From contig JAHBBC010000002.1 of NCBI GenBank assembly GCA_019915015.1, forward strand, positions 1,116,001 to 1,180,000: a stretch of 64,000 bases of DNA, written 5' to 3'. The notes beneath the pieces were generated by a model. The model made no database searches and was not told where the DNA came from. It saw nothing but the letters and a program-made list of their open reading frames with translations. The position numbers and the translations under genes were made by a program. The DNA is from Auriscalpium vulgare. Its lineage: Eukaryota; Basidiomycota; Agaricomycetes; Russulales; Auriscalpiaceae. Shown here one piece after another: positions 49,701 to 62,450 of this stretch (position 1 is the first letter of the stretch; each line of letters begins with the position of its first letter).

Positions 49701-50422
49701 CGATTGTCGGGCATGTGTTGGGTCTCGGCGATCGCCACACGTCTAATATTCTCATGGACAATGTCACTGGGGAAGCTGTTCACATTGACCTGGGCATCGC
49801 GTTCGAGCAGGTGCGTATTTTCTTACTTACTGTGATGTTCTACATTTGATCTCGTATCTCTTCTCTAGGGAAAACTCCTTCCGATCCCTGAGCGTGTACC
49901 GTTTCGGATGACGACAGATATGGTTGACGGCATGGGAACGGCCGGTACGCAGGGCGTGTTCCAACGCTGTGCCGAAGAAACCCTGCGGGTCCTGCGGGAG
50001 GGATCCGAGATCATTCTCACTGTGTTAGAGGTCTTCAAACACGATCCGCTCCACTCGTGGTACGCTTAATCTTTTTCATCCGAGCATACAACGTCGCCGA
50101 CGTTACGAGCCCTTTAGGACGGCGAGCGAGCTCAAGTTCAAGCGCGCCCAGGAATCGGAAGTTGTAGGCGCGAAGCGCGACGCGTCGGGGCTCTCGGCCG
50201 GGGGTGCACACGGTATTGGGGCAGAGGCTGCAGCGGATCGGGCACTTTCTGCGGTGACTCGCAAACTGGACAAGTCCCTGAGCGTTGAATATGCTGTCAA
50301 CGAGCTCATCGCCGAGGCAACCGATCCAAGCAACTTGGCTATGATGTATTGTGGTGAGTTTCCTCCCCCCTGCGCCTTTGCTCGTCTGATCACCCATCTT
50401 AGGCTGGAGCCCCCACTATTGA
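40733..50422 (+). CDS. TEL1: TEL1/ATM checkpoint kinase
   Basis: Ten exons (40733-42151, 42205-43623, 43673-47556, 47609-47981, 48031-49143, 49200-49417, 49471-49810, 49869-50059, 50118-50353, 50403-50422) give 3,070 residues, the size of human ATM. The start holds the TAN motif region ([18 protein letters not shown]), then a huge HEAT solenoid and the FAT domain. The PI3K-like kinase has [12 protein letters not shown] (ATP lobe), GLGDRHTSN (catalytic loop, residue about 2,894) and [12 protein letters not shown] (activation segment). The FATC end is [20 protein letters not shown] and finishes CGWSPHY, where many relatives end in an aromatic after GWxA. It signals DNA double-strand breaks and maintains telomeres in the nucleus. 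Introns are 49-58 bases and all phases agree. Confidence 0.97.
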
Positions 50423-50942
50423 TCGTGTTCCTTCTGGCAGAGCTGTGCACACTTTCATTCACATAACTCATCGCATCCGCACCTGTCAAATCTTTCCTGT
50501 TTGTACCGGACTTTCAAACGTTGCATATTCAATAAATTATACATTTTCTGAACTGTGCTTCCAGTTCCTCTCCAAGATGTGATCAAAACACGCTACTGTG
50601 AGGGAGACGATCGTCTCCTAGAGAAAGGTCTCGACCATGGTCGAACGGCAATGCTTCACCTAAAGTATGATGGAAAACACCGCACACGAAGCCAATCATG
50701 CTCCTCGACATCTCACCTGGCAGGTGCACCTGCTGAGGAAGAATATTTGGTGATACATGTTCCCCGGCGCTCTGACAATCAAGACACCTAAAATTTCTAC
50801 CAACTAGTATTCACAAATGAGACCCTGAATAATCGAGATAGAATCAATACAACAACAAGCAAGCACACAGCAACTAGACAAACGACGAGCCCGCCCACCG
50901 CCTCCAGTGATACCCACCGCACCTGCACCCGCCGCGCAAGCG
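50423..50942. other. Convergent 3' region of TEL1 and the R3H gene
   Basis: AATAAATTATAC at 50,531-50,542 could be the TEL1 polyadenylation region. A 78-codon plus frame at 50,555-50,791 has no family support. Confidence 0.45.
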
Positions 50943-53760
50943 CTATGATGGCTCCTCCCCGGTTGGCTGCCCGCCCGCGCCCGTGGCGCCGTCCAGCCCC
51001 AGCGCGCCCATTTTTCCCGCGAGCCCCGCGGTATCCTTTTCCTTATCCGCTGCGCCGTCCTTGCGCGCCTTCGGATTGAAGAGCTCCTTGCCCGGCTTCG
51101 GCTGCGGGCGCTCGAACGCCTGCTCGCCGTCGTCGGGGCGCGGCGCAGGCGGCGAGAGGATCGTCGCGCGCGTCGCGGGGTTATTCCACGCGCCGCGCGG
51201 CCCCGGCGCGGGGCGCGCCCCCGCGGGCGACGAGAGCGGCGGGAAGTCCGCGGGCTGCAGCAGCGCGGGCGCGCTCTGCGGGAGGCGCGCGCCGCCGCCG
51301 GTGCGCGGGGACATCGCGCCGCCGGGGCCCGCGTGGTGTTCGTGGTGCCGCGTGTGCGCCGGTGCCGGCGCGAGAGTGGGCTGCGCCTTGAGGCCGACCG
51401 CCCAGTCTGGCCGCGCGGGCAGCGGGTGCTGGTGCTGCGAGGATGCCGTAGACGTGAAGGTGCGCCGTGATGACGACGAGGTTGATGACTGACGCAAAGG
51501 GAAGGTGACGCAAATTAACGATCAGGTCACAGCAAGGCGCAAGCAACACTCACCGCGACAGAAGACGCCTCGTCACCCGGTGTCCGGTTCCCCGAACTCG
51601 AGTTTGAGTTGCTCGACGTCTTGCGCATCGAGCCGCTCAACCGCGGGCCCACCGGGCTGAAGTTTTCTATCGGACCCCCCATCATGCCCGACCCGCCTAA
51701 ACCCGGACCCCCCAACGAGAAGCCACCGGCCACGCCGGGCCCATAGCTCCAGGGCTGCGCCGCGCGCGAATTTCTGCGTTGTTTGCCCACGCCGTTCGTC
51801 GAGCTGCCAGACGACGACGAGCCGCCGTTGCCGATCGTGCCGTTCCGCAATGGCGGGCGTAGCGGCGCTCCGTTGCCGGTAAAGTCGGTATTTCCGTTGC
51901 CATTCATTTGTGGAGGAGCGTCCATAGGCTGGAACATTCCCTGCTGACCGGCCATATGCGGAGGGAGACCGCCTTGCCCGTGCGGCGGTGGCGGGAAGTA
52001 TCCCGGCACACTATATGAACCGTACGGGGCTTGTGCATATGGCGGATACCCGTGCATGGGGGCTGGTGACGGCCCGGCGGAGTGAACGACGCCTTGGGGT
52101 GCACCTGGTTGCTGCCATGCGTATGTCGGCATATAGCCCACTTGCTGCATAGGGTGCTGGGGAAGATACATGCCCTCGGGACTGGGTGTTGTTGGGTCCG
52201 AGTTCGTCATGTGAGGGTGGTACCCGTACGGATAGTACGGATACGGCGGCATGTAGCCCTGTGGGGCAGATTGCGGGTACGGGTACATGTATGGCTGCAT
52301 GTAAGGTTGAGGCGGCGGCTGGCCCGGTGTCTGGGTGTGGTCGTAGCCCACGGTCGATGGTGGCGGCTCATAGTGAGCGGGGAAGCCGAATGATGGGGAG
52401 GTGGCGCGTGAGTTGCGCGAGCTAGATGCGTGGGTGGACGAGAGGTGAGACCGTGACGACGACCCCACCGAATTCGTCCCAGACGATGCGCGACCCTTCT
52501 TCTCGCGCGTCACAGGTGCCGACCACTCGCTCTCCGTCGCCGCGGTGCTGGCCGAGTCGTCGATATCGCCTGCGCTGCTGCTACCTCCACCGCTCGTCGA
52601 CGCAGAGCCCGACACTAGACTAAACGTCGACGAACTCGCGCTCATGTCGTTCTCCTTCTCCTTGGGTTTCCCCTCGAAACCCATGAAGATGCGTGAGCGC
52701 GCTTCGTTATATGCGGCCTCACGCTGTTCCAGGGTCAAGTTCATAGGTCGGCGCCCGCGGCCGCCTTGGCTTCCGCTCTCCGAAGGCTCCGGGTCGGACA
52801 AGTCGGCATCCTCCCTGCCAACAGAGCCCGTGCGCGACTGAGGCTTGCTGCGCCCGCGATCATTTGGTAACCGACGCATGATCTTGAAAGTCTGTGGCTT
52901 CGTAGCTTCGGCAGGGACGAGGTCGGCTACGCGCCGCTGGGGACTGAGAGGATAAAAGGTCACAAGGATTCGATGCGTGTAAACTAGAGAGACACTCACA
53001 CTCGGCTCTCCGGAGTGTGGGAGATAGCGATGACCTTTGTAGACTCGCTTTCTGGGAGCACCTTGTAGTATGCTGAGCATCGGTGCACCAGAAGGCGCTG
53101 GTATGATGTCGTGGTGGTGACCTCGATACGCAACCTCGAAGAATCGATCAGCACGGAGCTCAAACGACGCATGTACATACGTGCCCGCACGGTCTGGCTC
53201 TCAGCTGACCTACCCGCCAGCCGCCATCGCCTCCGCCGCACCCAACACGAACAAGGAAGAAAGGGCTCACTTTCGCTCATTGATAAGACTCTCGATCAGG
53301 TCGCCCACCCTCAAGACAAATATCCGGTCTTTGCTTTTGAGCGCTTCGAGGAGCTGTGGGTCAACATCCGCATTGAGGTCATCCTGTGCATCCGCGTCGA
53401 CCGCGGGCGCCGACGCCGGTGGTGAGAGCAACGAGGCACGCCCATCGAGGAGAGCGGGGGACGTGGCCATCGATATTGAGGAGAAAGGCTCGGCTTGAGG
53501 AGACAGGATGGATGAGATGTTGGTAGCCGTCGCAAATGTGGCGTCGAGTGCGGGAGACGACTGTGGAGACGACGGTTCCGGGGAGAGGATTGACACGGGC
53601 AGGGGGCGCGATTGGGTTTCTGAGAGGGCAAAATGAGTGAAAGGGAACAGAAAGAGAGCACAAAGACGCAGGATGGGGGCGAGACGCGAGACGGAAGGCG
53701 AGCAGGAAAGGCGGGAGGTAAACGATCTGGCGCTGGGGTAGATTACTCACCAATCGACAT
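50943..53760 (-). CDS. RBS1: R3H and SUZ domain RNA-binding protein (RBS1-like)
   Basis: Five exons (53760-53751, 53619-53271, 53134-53000, 52943-51554, 51488-50943) give 809 residues. The first coding exon has only ten bases (MSI plus one base). The R3H domain spans roughly residues 85-170 (LLEALKSKDRIFVLRVGDLI, then SYQRLLVHRCSAYYK). A SUZ domain follows (FKIMRR and NLTLEQREAAYNEARSRIFM). The rest is a long disordered region rich in Pro, Gln, Tyr, Gly and Ser, with a late ADFPPLSSP motif. R3H-SUZ proteins bind single-stranded nucleic acid and mRNPs in the cytoplasm. Yeast Rbs1 helps RNA polymerase III assembly and binds mRNA 3' ends. The two 5' introns (131 and 136 bases) are longer than usual and are the least certain part. 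Confidence 0.85.
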
Positions 53761-54733
53761 GGCGACCTCGGCTTTGACGGGTGGAGGTTTAGCAGGAGTT
53801 TTGGGTGCGAAGGGGAGGGAAAGGCTAGAGGAAATGACGGGGAGAGTGTCTGGATTGCATGGGGGTCAGAGGGGTAAGAGGGCAAGTCGCACGCGCGCTG
53901 CGACTCCAATTTCCAATCCTTTTTCTTTACCATTTTGATAGTTCGGCCTCATCCTTCTTTCTCTCAGACGCCTTCCTTCGTCGCTTATTCGTGTGTTGAC
54001 CAACTGCTCTAACTACAGTGGCCTACGTCTGGCACAGCAAATGCACACAGAGCTTGTACTTGTCAGTCCCGGTAAACCTGTCCTAGCATCCGCGTAGTAC
54101 GTGGGACGACCGGATCAGTTCACTGGCCCACGACCGCAACTCTGACGCCGTGAGTTTATCGCTCAGCGTCAGCGCGTTCTCCTTCTGACCTCGCCAGCGC
54201 TCGGCTCGTCGACGCTCGTCGTGCCGGGCCTGCCCTGGAACTTCCGGCAGAACAGCACTGGACTGGTGACGAACAGCATGTCTTCCTGTGGAACGGCCTA
54301 GGGACACACGCAAAGTCGTGGCCAATCGTGTGACGGGGCAGTCGCTCGTTGGCCCAATGATGATTTCCCCAGCGTCGCTACCCGCCGTGACTACCGACCG
54401 ACGGCCGACGAGGGGCACGTTGCATCGCTATGGTGCCAGCGCTGGCATGTCCGAACTGTCAGGCGACTCAACAGCCAGCGCAGATCTAAGGCAAGTAGAC
54501 TATAGCAACAGGCACCCATGGTCTGGATGTCGAGATGCAAGTTGCAACACGATCGATGCTATCATTGATGACAATGTGAGCTGTGAAGTGGTCGAAAACA
54601 CCGGTGCCTCGATCGCATCGTGCTGGCACTGGCGACTATAATGCGCAGTTGCGCATACACAATATGCATATATATCTAAATGTACATCGTCTACGCTAAA
54701 CCTGCTAAACCTCAAGCGCATCACAGCATGGCA
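53761..54733. other. R3H gene promoter and transporter 3' region
   Basis: A minus frame at 54,083-54,418 (111 codons, ending SELIRSSHVLRGC) is open but shows no family motif; I do not call it. No repeats seen. Confidence 0.4.
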
Positions 54734-56627
54734 TCAATGTGTGCGCGGCCCCGCGACCGGATGAAAGAGCTGCCATATATTGAAGCTCAAGCTACGCCGT
54801 CAAGTCAGCACAAGCAAAAAGGCCGGAGGATTGCAAGGCTAACGCACCAAAACACGAGGATGAACGAGCCGTAGGCCGCCAGCGCCAGCGCTGCGCGGTT
54901 CAGCGCCTTGCTCGCGCTCGGGTCGTTCCGCGTCATCTGCACGGACCATGTCGTCAGCGGTCAGCAGCCCGGGTCAGCGAGGAGCGAGCGCACCTGCCAA
55001 TAGAACAGACCCGGCAGGATGAATGAGATCGTCGTGGAACCTGTCGCGCCGACGAACGAGAGCACTGCCGCATCGCGTCAGAACAAGCCAGAAAGCGTCT
55101 GCGTGCACACGCACCCATCTGCAGGTCGTCCACGAAATACGCGATCGTGAACCCGCTCGCGATGATCGCGGTGGTCAGCACGGTGTGCTTCAGCGGGCTC
55201 ATTTCCGCGTGCACGCCATGCTCATCATCCACCTCCTCCGCCTCCTCGTCGCCCGCAACGGGCTTAGCTGCAGGCGTGCCGAAGTGGAAAACCTTGTCGA
55301 GGCAGTTCCGGCATGGGTGCACCTGCAGCGGGTACGAGAACATGACGAGGATCGCGATCGCAAGCTGCCCGACAGCGATGAAGAGCGACGTCGACGGGTA
55401 CATCGCGATGATGTTCGCGCTAACCTACAGAACTGGTGAGCGCAGCGCGAGCAGTGATCGCGTCCGTGCGTACCTTGGACCCAAAGGTCAGGTAGCCGAA
55501 GACCGCGATGATCTCGTATGTAAGCGTCGCGGACCCGATAGACGTGGCAATGACAATGTTCATTCGGCGCTGCGAGTTCGTCTTGAGCTCATTGAATATG
55601 GGGAATAGCTGTGCGCTCAAGTCAGCGAATGATACCGCAAAATGTAGAAGGGGCTTGCATTCTGTGCGCATGTGAACGCAAACACCTGAATTGGGAACGT
55701 GGACACGAAGTTCGGGGTAAACTTGATGAGATGGACCTCGCCGCGGGGCGTGGAGCCCTCGAGCGGACGGAAATAGCACACGATGACGATTAGTACGAGG
55801 TACGCTGTGACGGGTGAGCGCGGCGGCACGGGGAGAAGGCGAGCGACGCACCAACGGAGAAGAGGGCGATGTAGCTGGTATGTCTAAGGCTGTCTAGCCG
55901 CCGCAGGAACGCGAGCGGCACGAGGATGACCATGAGGACGGTGATCCAATTGCGGCCATCAAGCGCCCACGCGGGTGGGTTGGTATCCGGGGACGTGAGG
56001 TCGTGGTATAGCGACTCGACGACGTTCGGCAGCAGCGACTTGATGATGATCAGGTAGCTGCGCCCGCACGAATCGTCGGCAAGATGCACCTGCGGAGAAC
56101 GTGATGCACGCACCTGATGGACACGCCGAAGCACTTAATAGCGATGGCGGCGTCGAAGAAGACCGCCGCGCGGGGGAAGGTGAGGTCCGCGATGGCGAAG
56201 AAGGACGCCCGCCGGTGGGGAGCGCGCGGGGCGGCCGCTGCGAGGAGGTACAGCCCGAACGCGGCGACCGAGCCGGAGAACACGCAGGTGATCATGCCCG
56301 GGATGATCCCCGCCGACGCCAACGCCTGCCCGTCCGTCAGCCCCGTCGCGCACCCACGAGCACACCACACCACTCACCAGGGGAAACGTGAGCATGCCTG
56401 CGCCACCGCCGTGTCAGTAGTCTCGCAGCCAAGCACAGACCCGAGCGCCACGCACCGCTGCCGATAATCGTGTTCGCGAGGTTGCTCGTGCTGCTCGTCA
56501 GCGTCGCGTGGCCCTCGCGCTTCAGCACCTTGCCAGCGCCCGCCGCGCCGAGCAGCGCGCTCGACTCGGACTCGCCCCCGCCCTCATGCTCGTCGCGCGC
56601 GGGCGCCACGCCGTACGTCTGCACCAT
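54734..56627 (-). CDS. Vacuolar-type amino-acid transporter (AAAP/AVT family)
   Basis: Ten exons (56627-56456, 56397-56378, 56325-56114, 56057-55852, 55804-55659, 55608-55474, 55424-55115, 55064-54994, 54936-54848, 54791-54734) give 472 residues with about eleven membrane segments. A cytosolic N-terminus leads to SNLANTIIGSGMLTFPLALA, the family signature. VFSGSVAAFGLYLLA, IQVFAFTCAQNLFPIFNELK and FSYPLQVHPCRNCLDKVF are typical of Avt5/6/7-like proton-coupled exporters of the vacuole. Exon 2 is only 20 bases. The fifth intron (55609-55658) uses a GC donor (AAT|GCAAGC). The frame is open upstream of the chosen ATG (SFTPTTPRFRTSAHQSLDID), so an extra 5' exon may exist. The C-terminal exon (CLSFNIWQLFHP) is less certain. 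Confidence 0.9.
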
Positions 56628-57294
56628 CTCGTATTCGTCGTCGTCGTCTATGTCGAGGCTCTGGTGCGCGCTGGTCCGGAAGCGCGGGGTCGTAGGCGTG
56701 AAGGAGGTCGGTGTGGGCGGTGCGTGCGCCCTGGCCCAAGCCAGCTTTTCCGGGGGTCACCTGATGACGGCGCTATTCGTATAGATATGTAGTACGGCTC
56801 AGGACCGCCTTTGACGCCGTCTGTCCTTGCGTCGGCGCTGTGGAGAAAGTAAAGGAGCTGTAGGTTGTGGTTGTAGGAGGTAGCCTGCACTACAGACTCT
56901 CACCGTGGACGGCGGATCTCACGCCGGCCGAACGCCGACCGAGACACTCCGGGCTCAGCTGCAGAGGCAACGACACGAAAAGCGTGAAAATTAATGATAT
57001 ACTGTGTCGAGTACAATGCAGTTGAAGCAAGTAATGCAGGTCGGAGGGTGTGTAACAAATGCAGTTGATGCAGAGTGCGTGAGATGAGCAAGTATGTATG
57101 CGACGGAGACGGTGCGGGAGAAAATGCAGGTGGAGTAGATGCTGCTCCTGAATAATAAAACAACGGGGGTTGAACCCGAGATGCGATATATAGGTGGGTG
57201 GGGAGTGTGAGATTGATACAGTAGATTTAGATCACCAGAAGACCCGCAAGACCGGGGGCGAGCAGAAAAAAAGGACAGAGAGGTATAGGATTAA
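56628..57294. other. Transporter promoter and MTHFR 3' region
   Basis: No gene supported. A tRNA-like T arm near 57,165-57,182 was considered and rejected. Confidence 0.4.
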
Positions 57295-59450
57295 TCAGTT
57301 GTCTAGCCCATTGGCATGGTGGCCGTTAACCTTTGGGGAACGCTTGGAAGTGAACTCGGCGCCAGCCTTGAGGAAGGGCTCGAAGATGGCTTCGGGCCGC
57401 TTAAAGTCGTTATGCACGACGTTCACGAGGAGCGAGGTCTCCATCATGTCGGCGATGAGAGTGCGCGATGCGGAGCCCGCATCATAAAGCTGCGCCCACT
57501 GCTGGCCGAGTTCGTAAGCCTCGTCCTACAAGACAAACAGGGTAAGCAATAAGATGGAGACGTGGGTTCGTCGAGACTGACCTTCCACGCCATGAAGCTA
57601 ATGGCTTCGACGATGGTCGGCTGCACGATCTCTTTGCCCGGGAACACACCCCATGTAACGGCATTGGGCCCGTCCGACGTCGTGTTCGTCCGTAAGTCGC
57701 CCCGCTTGTTAATCACGTAGTAAGTGACCCCCGGGTCCTTCTCGATGTACGGGATGAGCACGTCGAGCAGCTCCGGCGACACAAAGAACTCCAGGTATGC
57801 CTGCCCGAACGTCAGCATTCACGCGTGCACCACGTGTTTACGGCGCTCACCTTCTGGTACACATACCCGTTGCTGGGGCCCCAGCCAAAGACCTTATCGT
57901 CGCTCGGGACGCCATTTACCGCGGGCTGCGAGTTGATCGTGAGAAACCCGAGCGCGTTCATCTTCGCGAGCTGCTCCGCAATCGCGGACGTCTCGCCGGA
58001 CACGCCTTGGTCCGACCATGGCAGCGCGGTGAGCTCCTGCCGGCAGAACTTCTCGAACAGCAACGCGACGTCTGCAGACGTCGTCGGGTGGCCCCAAAGC
58101 TTCAGCGCGTCCTCCTTCTGGATTCCCGAGACACGTAACCGCGTCAGAGACATCCGCGGGTAAGGTAAACGAGAATGCGCTTACGGTCTGCTTGATCCAC
58201 ACGCCGTAGCCATCCAGCTCGCCGTATGCGGGACTGCGCGAGTCGCCAAATCGCCCGTTGGGGTATTCGTCCCAGTTCTCTGTGCGCGCGAGGTACGACT
58301 TGGTCCGGTTGGCCCAGAAGATCGGGCGGATAGTCTCTGAGCGCCGTGTGGGCGTGAGAGACTGCAAGCCGTTAACTAAGAACACATTTCTCGACGCATC
58401 GCAAGGAAGACATACCTGGCGCCACGGCAGCGGCTTGAGAGTCTCTATCCTCGGCACGAGGTTCAGCTCCTCCAGCAGCATGCGCGTGCCCCGCTCGAGA
58501 TTCATGGTGTAGAAGTGGAGGCCGCGCACTCCGATGGGCTCTGCCAGAATGCGCCGACACAGGTCTGCAACAAGGCGCGTGCCGATCTCCCTGACCTTCT
58601 CGTCGTTATTCTTGTGCGGCTCGAGCGCGTCCATGACAGACTGCGGGATCGTGATCTTCGCGAGGCTCGTCGCGCGCTGGAAACCGTTCCACGTCTGGAT
58701 GGGCATGATACCCGGCACAATCGGCACGGTGATGCCCACCGCGCGCACCTCGCGCACCCACGCAAAGAACATCTCCACGTCGTAGAACATCTGCGTGAAG
58801 ATAAAGTTCGCGCCCGCGTCGATTTTCGCCTTGAGAAACTGCAGCTCGAGCGCGCGCTCCTCCTGCGGGAGAGTCTGGTGCTGCGGGAAGCCCGGGACCG
58901 CGATGTCGAAGTGGTCGCCGTAGTCCCCGCGGATGTGCCGCACGAGGTCGATGCCGTGCGTGAACCCGTCCGCGACCGCCTCCCATTCCTCCTTGCCCGC
59001 TGGCGGGTCGCCGCGCAGCGCGAGCACGTTGCGGCAGCCGTGCTTCTGCGCGTCCTTGAGCGCGATGTCGACTTTCTCCTTTGGCATGTTCGTGCAGGTC
59101 AGATGCATGCATGTCTCGATGCCAATCAAGCTCTGACATGTTTTGACGAGCTCGGAGGTCAGGTCAGAGGTGCGACCGCCGGCATTCCTGGAGAATGTAC
59201 TGAGGAAGTGGTGCGATGGCATTGGGTGAGGCGCGCGCTCACCAGGTGATGTCTATGAACTCTGGTCCGAGCGCACGCATACGCTCTATGCGGTCAAGCA
59301 AATTTTGGAGGCCCTGAGAACAAGCTGCAGCGTAACGCGAAGAAGTAGATATGCACCACACACCTGTGCCGTTCGAGGTGGGAAATACTCGAATGACCAC
59401 CAGACCTTGTCCTCCTTCGCCGCCTGCTCTATCTTCTTGCTGATTTTCAT
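57295..59450 (-). CDS. MTHFR: Methylenetetrahydrofolate reductase
   Basis: Seven exons (59450-59364, 59313-59243, 59187-58416, 58361-58185, 58117-57851, 57800-57582, 57525-57295) give 607 residues. It reduces 5,10-methylene-THF to 5-methyl-THF for methionine synthesis (EC 1.5.1.20; Met12/Met13 in yeast) in the cytosol. The FAD-binding barrel holds FEYFPPRT, FIDITWNAGGRTSDLT, HLTCTNMPKEKVDIALK, VLALRGDPPAGK, FIFTQMFYDVEMFFAWV and VPIVPGIMPIQTWNGF. The C-terminal half is the regulatory domain, with WDEYPNGRFGDSRSPAYGEL, GWGPSNGYVYQKAYLEFF and the conserved VTYYVINKRGDLRTN. The start MKISKKIEQAAKED is the only suitable ATG. All six introns are 50-67 bases with good sites. Confidence 0.97.
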
Positions 59451-60458
59451 GGTGTACTATGAAGGATTCGTAGCAGCGTCCGGCAGGCAAATGAGTGGAT
59501 GTGTTAAGAAGGATTAAGGCGAGCAGAGCCGGTGAGAGACAGAAGTCGAAAGACGTTCGACTTTCCACTTTTCCGAAGGGGTCCGGCCCGCCGGTGCCCG
59601 CTCTTAGTGCCCAGCTTAGTTAGCCAGCCCAGCCTCTTCCTTGTCATCCACGACCACCTCCTCATCCGACCACTTGCTCGTCAGGATGTAACAAGGCGGA
59701 CGCCATGCTGTGATTGCCGTCAGCATCGCACGTCAAGATCAAGGCAGCATCCTCATGGTCTTCGCTACCCTCGATCGTCTTCGACCTCGTGGCCGCTCTG
59801 CTCGTGTGCCTCATGCTCACCCCCCAAAACGACATCACCTTTTCGAAAGAGGCACTCTTAGTACAGAGCCCAATGCGGCGGTAAGGAGGCTGTCTATGTC
59901 TTCCAGTCAGGCCGCGGCCATCTGCGATATTGCGTTCAAAGCCTCGTCGTCAATCATGAGACCTTCTGGCCATCGTCTCGTAATTTCTTGTAGCATCTTA
60001 TGTATTCATATCAACCACAACATTGACTCTGCGATGGACATTTTATCAGGCAGCTTAGTGTGAAGGCATGCTCAAGATACCTTTGGCTATCACCGCGCTC
60101 TCGTCGTCGCCTTCCGTGGCGGAGGACGACCTCGTCAACATTCAACATTGATGTCCATGTACTGCATGGACAACATTATAACATAATTTTCCTTCGAATT
60201 CTCGCAAACACCGTCATTTTACATGAGACTTTCGGATAGTTCCAGGCGCGATATCTGAGTCGCACGACTGAGTCACAGTGGTGGGCCAGTACGTACTGGC
60301 CACGGCGCCACGCACATCTGGTGGGAAACAGCCAACGGATTATGTAATATTTTGGGAAAACCACCCGCATATAGCCTAGGCGGCCTTCGACGCGAGCCGC
60401 GCCATCGCCCACGACGCCAGACTTGCCTTGCCTTTGCCTCCTGCCCATTCAGTCGGAC
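59451..60458. other. Spacer between MTHFR and DNMT2 (divergent)
   Basis: A shared 1 kb upstream region. Frames at 59,532-59,861 and 59,710-60,063 have no support. No repeat or TATA box was noticed. Confidence 0.45.
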
Positions 60459-61797
60459 ATGCTCAGCGCAGCGAGAGCGCTCGAGTTCTACAGTGGCATA
60501 GGCACGCATCAAACCCCAAACACACGCCGCGCTAACCCCCTCTGTAGGCGGACTGCACCTTGCCTTGTCTCGGAGCTCTGTAGATGGCTCTGTCGTGCGC
60601 GCTTTCGACTGGGACCAACTCGCGTGTCAAGTGTACGCTGCCAACCATGGGCGGGATGATGTCGAAAGGGTGCGTCTACTCCAAAATCGCCGATGGCTTA
60701 TCTTACTATGTGCCTACAGATCGACATCTCCACTCTGACCGCCGAGCAGCTCGCGTCGCACCACGCCGACCTCTGGCTCATGTCACCCTCCTGCCAGCCC
60801 TACACCGTTCTGAACACCGCCGCCAAAGGCGCCGCCGACCCCCGCGCGCGCTCGTTCCTGCATCTCATCGAGACCATCCTCCCCGCACTCGCCGCGCTCG
60901 GCGCCCAACCCGGGCGCCTCCTCGTCGAGAACGTCGCCGGCTTCGAGGTGCACCTATTCTGCTCTTCCACGCGTAATGGCACTGAGCTACCTCGAAGACG
61001 TCTAGCACGCGGGACGTCCTGCGCGGGACGCTGCGCCGCCTAGGGTACGTGACGTGCGAGCTCCTGCTGACGCCGCTCCAGTTCGGTGTGCCGAACTCGC
61101 GGCTGAGGTATTATATGCTCGCGCGAACGGAGCCGTTTTTGAATGTCAGTGCAGGTGAAGACGACAAGGTGTGGAGACACATACCTGGGTACGGTGACGA
61201 CTGGGTGGACCCACGTGGTGGCTCGGATGAGGGCGTCGTCAATGACGTATCGTCCATCGCGCCGTATCTTGACGGCGACGGCGTCTATCCGGTTCATGCG
61301 GTACCAGAGCGCGTCTTGAAGAAGTGGGGTCGACTGTTTGATATTGTTCTGCCGTCGTCAGCGCGGACTTGCTGCTTCACGCGAGGTGCACATACTGCTT
61401 CGCTAATGTGGGTATGTTCTCAATGGTTCCAGGATACACACAGCTCGTTGAACGCAGTGGTTCTATCCTGCAAGAGAACGAAGCTCTGGATGTGAGTGGT
61501 CGACGCCTTTTTGCCGGCGTTTCTCAGCTGATTGCCATGTAGACTACCGAGACTTTCTACTCTTTTCTACATGCTCAGGCTTCTGGTCGCGCTGATGCAG
61601 TCAGCATCCTCTACCCACTCCGTCTCCGGTACCTTTCCCCTAGCGAGCTCCTGCGGCTTTTCAGCTTTGAGGAACCGCAGAAACCTGATTCATTCATCTG
61701 GCCAAGGGGAGTGTCCACGAAGAGCAAATACCGACTCATAGGAAATAGTATAAATGTATATGTAGTCACGGAGCTGATAGAATTTCTGTTCAGATAG
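60459..61797 (+). CDS. DNMT2: DNMT2-type tRNA (cytosine-38) methyltransferase
   Basis: Six exons (60459-60501, 60548-60669, 60720-60947, 60998-61385, 61433-61491, 61543-61797) give 364 residues. Motif I is EFYSGIGGLHLAL. The catalytic-loop motif reads SPSCQPYT, with Ser in front of the Cys where most relatives have Pro-Pro-Cys; fission yeast Pmt1 has a comparable change and still methylates tRNA-Asp. VENVAGFE, FGVPNSRLRYYML, GYTQLVERSGS and the target-recognition end LRYLSPSELLRLFSFEEP and YRLIGNSINVYVVTELI complete the family pattern. It methylates C38 of tRNA-Asp from S-adenosylmethionine. The first intron needs a GC donor (ATAG|GCACGC) because no GT lies near. All phases agree. Confidence 0.95.
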
Positions 61798-62450
61798 TAC
61801 GGTTTGTGAGCTGAGCTGTACCGCAAGATGTAGGTCCGGGAAGTGGTTATGATACTATGTCAAGAAGCTCACATGGCGCTGGCAGACATTGGTGGCCGTC
61901 AACCATCCGAGGTCGTGCTTGAGCTTGAGACGTGGATTCTTTCGGCCGAGGTCGATCGATTGAGCAGGATAGTGAAGCCAAAGGCGAGCTCGGGCGGCAG
62001 GCGGACGTTTGGGATGTCGACGGTCTCGAAAGAGTCGATTTCGGGCGGGGAGACCTTGGTGAACAAGGTAGGGATGCTCTCAGTACTCGGTGTCGGTCAT
62101 ACGCGTCTGTACTAGGTGATATATTCATATATCGCCATCCAAATCACCTCTACCAGAACCACTATGCGACCAGGCAATAAAATATACAAAAGACATTAGG
62201 GTCGCTGAAGGCCCGCGACGTAACGCAATACGAGATCAGGCAAAACAGTGCGAGAGCGAGGGCGTGACAGCAACGACAGAAGACGTGTACGACGTGAAAG
62301 TGCGAAAACGATTGAGACAAAGCGAGATCAGAGTGTCCAATGGCAACCAAATGAGAAAGAAACAAAACGAAATGAGAAGGGAGACGGATATCGATCTCCA
62401 CACGAAGCCGAAGAGCGGCGCAGACGGGACACAGATGAGGCAGAGGGCGG
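61798..62450. other. Spacer whose right part was co-duplicated to 17.9-18.2 kb
   Basis: A plus frame at 61,843-62,115 (VVLELETWILSAEVDRLSR) and a minus frame at 61,847-62,128 overlap. Neither has a known family or intron support. DNA from about 62,045 to 62,450 matches the pseudogene region at 17,970-18,180 with gaps. Confidence 0.45.
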